Shown here: piece after piece, positions 61,443 to 64,000 of the stretch | Layout: each line of letters begins with the position of its first letter | How positions within the stretch are numbered: position 1 is the first letter of the stretch | Assembly: GCF_014905395.1 (NCBI RefSeq) | Contig: NZ_BNDT01000001.1 | Location: 372,001 to 436,000, forward strand | DNA length: 64,000 nucleotides | Reading direction: 5' to 3' | From: Lactococcus taiwanensis | GTDB taxonomy: Bacteria; Bacillota; Bacilli; Lactobacillales; Streptococcaceae | The notes under the pieces: model-generated | The model's database searches: none | What the model saw: the letters and a program-made list of their open reading frames with translations, nothing else | Told to the model about the DNA's origin: nothing | Position numbers and translations under genes: made by a program

Positions 61443-62836
61443 AATTCTGCGCCACCTTTTTCGTCAAGGGTTATAGGGATAGCGTGTCTGCCCAAGAGAT
61501 CCACATACACTTTTCCAGCTTGAGATTCATTAACGATCATGTATTTTGTTCCGCCTTTGCGGTTGGTTAAGAGTGTGGCTAGTCCAGTTTTTTCACCCTC
61601 AATTTCGATTTCATTTGTCCACCCAATTCGATCCGCGTCATCAAAATAATCATACTCACTTACAAAGTCTGCATGACCGCATAAAGCAAGCATACGGCGC
61701 AGGTTGATACCGACAGGTTCAACATTTTGCTCTGGAATACCATATAAATCTCCCCAAAATACACAAGGAGTTCCTCTTTTACGGAGTAAAATTAATCCAT
61801 AAGCTTGTTCCTTAAACCAAGGTTGAATCCATGATTCGAGCGCTTGACCTTCTTGCGTATCATGATTGTCTACAAAAGATACCGCTAGTTCTGGATGACG
61901 CTCAATCATTGTATTGGCATAAATCCCTCGCATATCAAAGTCGCCGTTAGTAGAAGCAGCTTGATCCAAATTAAAGTGAAGGGGCACATCAAAAAGTTGG
62001 ATTTGACCGCCAGATTGGCTAAGATAGTATTCTAACTTTTCGATGTCGTCTGACCAATACTCTCCAACAACAAAAGGCTCTTTCTCCATTTGTTCTTGGC
62101 GTTTATCAAGCCAGGTTTTGAAATATTCAAAGTCAATATGCTTAATCGCATCAAGTCGGAAGCCATCAATCTGCGTCGTATCCACAAACCATTTTCCCCA
62201 TTTTTCAAGTTGGGCTACCGTTTCTGGGACACTAAAATCAAGGTCTGCTCCCATCAAAAAGTCAAAGTTATTATTCTCATCGTCGACGTTATCATCCCAC
62301 TCATGACCTTCAAATTCCAGTATTTCATTTTCCTCTGTTCGTTCATCATAATCTACGCCTGTAAAATTATGAGAGGTCCAGATATAATCATCATACTTTC
62401 CTTTTCGTCCTGGGAATGTAAACTTGGTCCATACTTCAACTGTTTTGTCAGATTCCACTTCATTGAGGCGATCGTCTTCTGCCTTGACATCCGCTTCAAT
62501 CACTTCGGTATCATCAGCTCCCATCATGTGATTAAAAACAATATCTGCATAAGCTTCGATACCATTTTCATGGAGTTGTTTAATCAGCTCAAGATAATCC
62601 TCTTTTGTTCCATATTTCGTCGCAATAGATCCTTTTTGATCAAACTCACCCAAATCGAACAAATCATAAGTTCCATAGCCGACGTCTTCCATACCTGAAG
62701 CAGCTTTAGAAGCTGGTGGAAGCCATATTCCTGATAGACCCAGTTTCTTAAAATCAGGTATCGTTTGAGCTAATCTTTTCCAATGTTTTCCGTCTGCTGG
62801 TAAATACCACTCAAAAGCTTGTAAAATGACCTTCAT
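61355..62836 (-). CDS. Intracellular alpha-amylase (GH13)
   Basis: Hydrolyses internal alpha-1,4 bonds of starch, glycogen or maltodextrins. The 493-residue protein has no signal peptide, so it acts in the cytosol. Catalytic residues: nucleophile Asp229 in DGFRLDAIKH, acid/base Glu259 in VVGEYW and Asp326 in FVDNHD. YADIVFNHMMGADD is the first conserved region. A C-terminal beta domain ends at IDQDLLSKINPLAELEGE. The 3' end overlaps the truncated M24 frame by 88 bases. The upstream region has AAAGGAG and a partial cre-like TGTAAGCG (near 62853), so carbon repression is possible. Confidence 0.93.
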   Translation of the reverse strand: MKVILQAFEWYLPADGKHWKRLAQTIPDFKKLGLSGIWLPPASKAASGMEDVGYGTYDLFDLGEFDQKGSIATKYGTKEDYLELIKQLHENGIEAYADIVFNHMMGADDTEVIEADVKAEDDRLNEVESDKTVEVWTKFTFPGRKGKYDDYIWTSHNFTGVDYDERTEENEILEFEGHEWDDNVDDENNNFDFLMGADLDFSVPETVAQLEKWGKWFVDTTQIDGFRLDAIKHIDFEYFKTWLDKRQEQMEKEPFVVGEYWSDDIEKLEYYLSQSGGQIQLFDVPLHFNLDQAASTNGDFDMRGIYANTMIERHPELAVSFVDNHDTQEGQALESWIQPWFKEQAYGLILLRKRGTPCVFWGDLYGIPEQNVEPVGINLRRMLALCGHADFVSEYDYFDDADRIGWTNEIEIEGEKTGLATLLTNRKGGTKYMIVNESQAGKVYVDLLGRHAIPITLDEKGGAEFHVDDASISVWIDQDLLSKINPLAELEGE

Positions 62837-62997
62837 CGATTATCTCCTTTACTGTAAGCGATCAGCTTAACTTATGCTATATTTTTTGTAACTATTTCTA
62901 GTATACACAAAAAAATGAGAAAGCCATAAAAAAAGATACCACTTATTCAAAATTAAGATTATAAAGGTATTTTCAGTTAATTTAATAAAAATTGATG

Positions 62998-63075
62998 GAT
63001 TCGTAAACGAAATAGTTGTGAGATCCACTGAACATGTTCTATAATGAAAGTAATTGCAGGATTCGTTAAGAAAAT
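62998..63075 (+). promoter_or_regulatory. msrB promoter flanked by related repeats
   Basis: TATAAT at 63040-63045. TTCGTAAACGAA (perfect 12-bp palindrome, near 63000-63011) lies upstream, and a related TTCGTTAAGAAAA lies about 62 bases on, downstream of the start site. They may be operator copies. Confidence 0.4.
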
Positions 63076-63090
63076 AGAAAGTTGGTTAAT

Positions 63091-63522
63091 ATGAAAGAGA
63101 AAGAAAATCTCAAAGAAAAATTAAGTCCAATCGCTTACAAAGTAACACAAGAAAATGGGACGGAAGCACCTTTTACTAATGAATTTGATGATTTCTTTGA
63201 GCCAGGATTATATGTCGATGTCGTCAGCGGCGAACCTTTATTCACCAGCCTTGATAAATACCAATCAGGCTGTGGCTGGCCTGCTTTTACTCAACCTATC
63301 GAACGCCAAGCTATCAAAGAAAAACGAGATCGTAGTTTCCTCATGGAACGCACAGAAGTACGTTCTAGCCAAGCTGATAGTCACCTTGGACACGTCTTCA
63401 CTGACGGACCTTTGGATAAAGGAGGGTTAAGATACTGTATCAATTCGGCTGCCTTGCGCTTTATCCCCGTAGCAGAATTAGAAGCAGCAGGTTATGGAGA
63501 TTATCGCCATTATTTCGAGTGA
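63091..63522 (+). CDS. msrB: Peptide-methionine (R)-S-oxide reductase MsrB
   Basis: Reduces methionine-R-sulfoxide in proteins using thioredoxin. The 143-residue protein has [32 protein letters not shown] and the catalytic Cys in [13 protein letters not shown]. The two CxxC zinc sites of many MsrB are absent, so it belongs to the non-zinc form. The ATG at 63091 is preferred over an in-frame TTG at 63082; the Shine-Dalgarno is weak (GAAAG). Confidence 0.95.
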   Translation: MKEKENLKEKLSPIAYKVTQENGTEAPFTNEFDDFFEPGLYVDVVSGEPLFTSLDKYQSGCGWPAFTQPIERQAIKEKRDRSFLMERTEVRSSQADSHLGHVFTDGPLDKGGLRYCINSAALRFIPVAELEAAGYGDYRHYFE

Positions 63523-63574
63523 CTTCATCTTGAAGTTTTGAATTCATAAAAATACCCCCCAACTGTAAAGAAGA

Positions 63575-63608
63575 AAGAGTATCAAAAATTAGGGATACTC
63601 TTTTTTTA
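63575..63608 (+). terminator. msrB terminator
   Basis: AAAGAGTATC/GGATACTCTTT stem with an 8-base loop and seven T. Confidence 0.92.
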
Positions 63609-63741
63609 TAGGAGTGTCCATGAGCAAGCAAAACTTTTTCTGGTGTTGTAAGTGACGAAGCCTAAAAAATACATCGAAAGTCTGAGTTTTCTGTTTTGAT
63701 TTTACGTTATAATAAACTTTAAGAGCGAAAGGAGTCTGAAA

Positions 63742-64000
63742 ATGATTAAAATTTACCAAAAATCAAATTCAAATCAGTCTGCTGAACGTGTTGTAGACTG
63801 GTTTAAAGCTCGCGAAATTCCCTATCAAACAATTTCGAAAACCTCTTTATCTAAAGAAGATTTAATGCGGGTTTTGGCATTATCCAATGAAGGTTTTGAG
63901 GAAATCATTGTTTCTGAATCTAAGGCCCCGAAACTTTATTCTGAACTGCGCAATGCCTGTGATTTGGATCAAATTTCTACAAATGAGATGATCCAGTTTA
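63742..64000 (+). CDS. Spx/ArsC-like protein without CxxC, 3' end outside window
   Basis: The frame is open to the window end, giving 86 residues. MIKIYQKSNSNQSAERVVDW, IPYQTISKTSLSKEDLMRVL and LSNEGFEEIIVSES have the thioredoxin-like ArsC/Spx layout. The position of the redox CxxC is occupied by SNSNQS, so thiol sensing of the usual kind is not possible. Such Spx-like paralogues exist in Lactococcus. AAAGGAG lies 8 bases before the ATG. The name is left open because the C-terminal part is unseen. Confidence 0.75.
   Translation, partial: MIKIYQKSNSNQSAERVVDWFKAREIPYQTISKTSLSKEDLMRVLALSNEGFEEIIVSESKAPKLYSELRNACDLDQISTNEMIQF

Noticed and set aside
62090-62698. 202-codon plus-strand ORF opposite the amylase gene
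   Set aside because: Fully antisense to a clear GH13 enzyme; composition (Ile/Phe/Cys-rich) is typical of a shadow frame and no start signal is present.
62852-62867. Catabolite-responsive element before the amylase gene
   Set aside because: Only the TGTAAGCG half matches well; the other half fails, so it is mentioned but not called.

Overview
The window is chromosomal DNA of a low-GC Gram-positive bacterium, most likely Lactococcus. The evidence is a run that matches the lactococcal folate locus (dfrA, small ORF, clpX, ysxC, folB, fused folKE, folP, NUDIX gene, folC, deoxynucleoside kinase, hom, thrB), many extended -10 promoters (TGNTATAAT), Spx paralogues and a housekeeping sortase near LPXTG proteins. 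The species is not settled by what I can read; a member of the L. garvieae group is my guess. No rRNA, tRNA, CRISPR array, insertion sequence or prophage was seen.

Layout. 1-3.8 kb: 3' end of lepA, an NAD(P)-binding protein and an amino-acid permease. 4-13 kb: a surface-protein region broken up by gyrA and apbE. It holds an InlB-repeat LPXTG protein, a secreted toxin-like protein with a possible partner, and a BspA-type LPXTG protein carrying a -1 frameshift at an A7 tract. 13.5-22.5 kb: srtA, pcrA, NUDIX, tag, an anchored Ser-rich protein, truB, ribF, an ldh-family gene and a YedK/HMCES protein. 22.6-27.5 kb: a MurNAc recycling operon, mupG-murQ-murP(EIIBCA)-murR, with three phased operator-like palindromes at its promoter. 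27.6-36.5 kb: tpiA, a bile-salt-hydrolase-family enzyme, a permease, a membrane protein, hemW, a GH25 muramidase, dCMP deaminase, an acyl-ACP thioesterase, a HAD phosphatase and a DUF1461 protein. 36.6-40.7 kb: purine salvage (guaC; xpt-pbuX behind a guanine riboswitch) and trmL on the minus strand. 41-51 kb: folate cluster, then nucleoside kinase and threonine genes. 51-55 kb: niaX, a DUF1858/DUF438 pair and spx. 54.7-60.1 kb: murB, a structured non-coding RNA and potABCD. 60.2-64 kb: a truncated M24-family protein, intracellular alpha-amylase, msrB and a partial Spx-like gene.

Most notable signal. A 16-bp interrupted palindrome, CTGAC-N6-GTCAG, always with a 6-bp spacer and often extended to TTACTGAC-N6-GTCAGTAA, occurs 16 times exactly and at least three more times with one mismatch. 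Base composition predicts far fewer than one copy. It lies between genes (often as the stem of a terminator), inside coding sequences (gyrA, truB, thrB, murB, DUF438 and twice in the bile-salt-hydrolase-family gene) and inside the structured RNA. I know of no named element that matches. Other unusual features are the multi-helix RNA between murB and potA, four genes that look leaderless, a gyrA leader in which a hairpin seems to bring a distant Shine-Dalgarno close to the ATG, and a five-codon leader ORF in front of the ldh-family gene.
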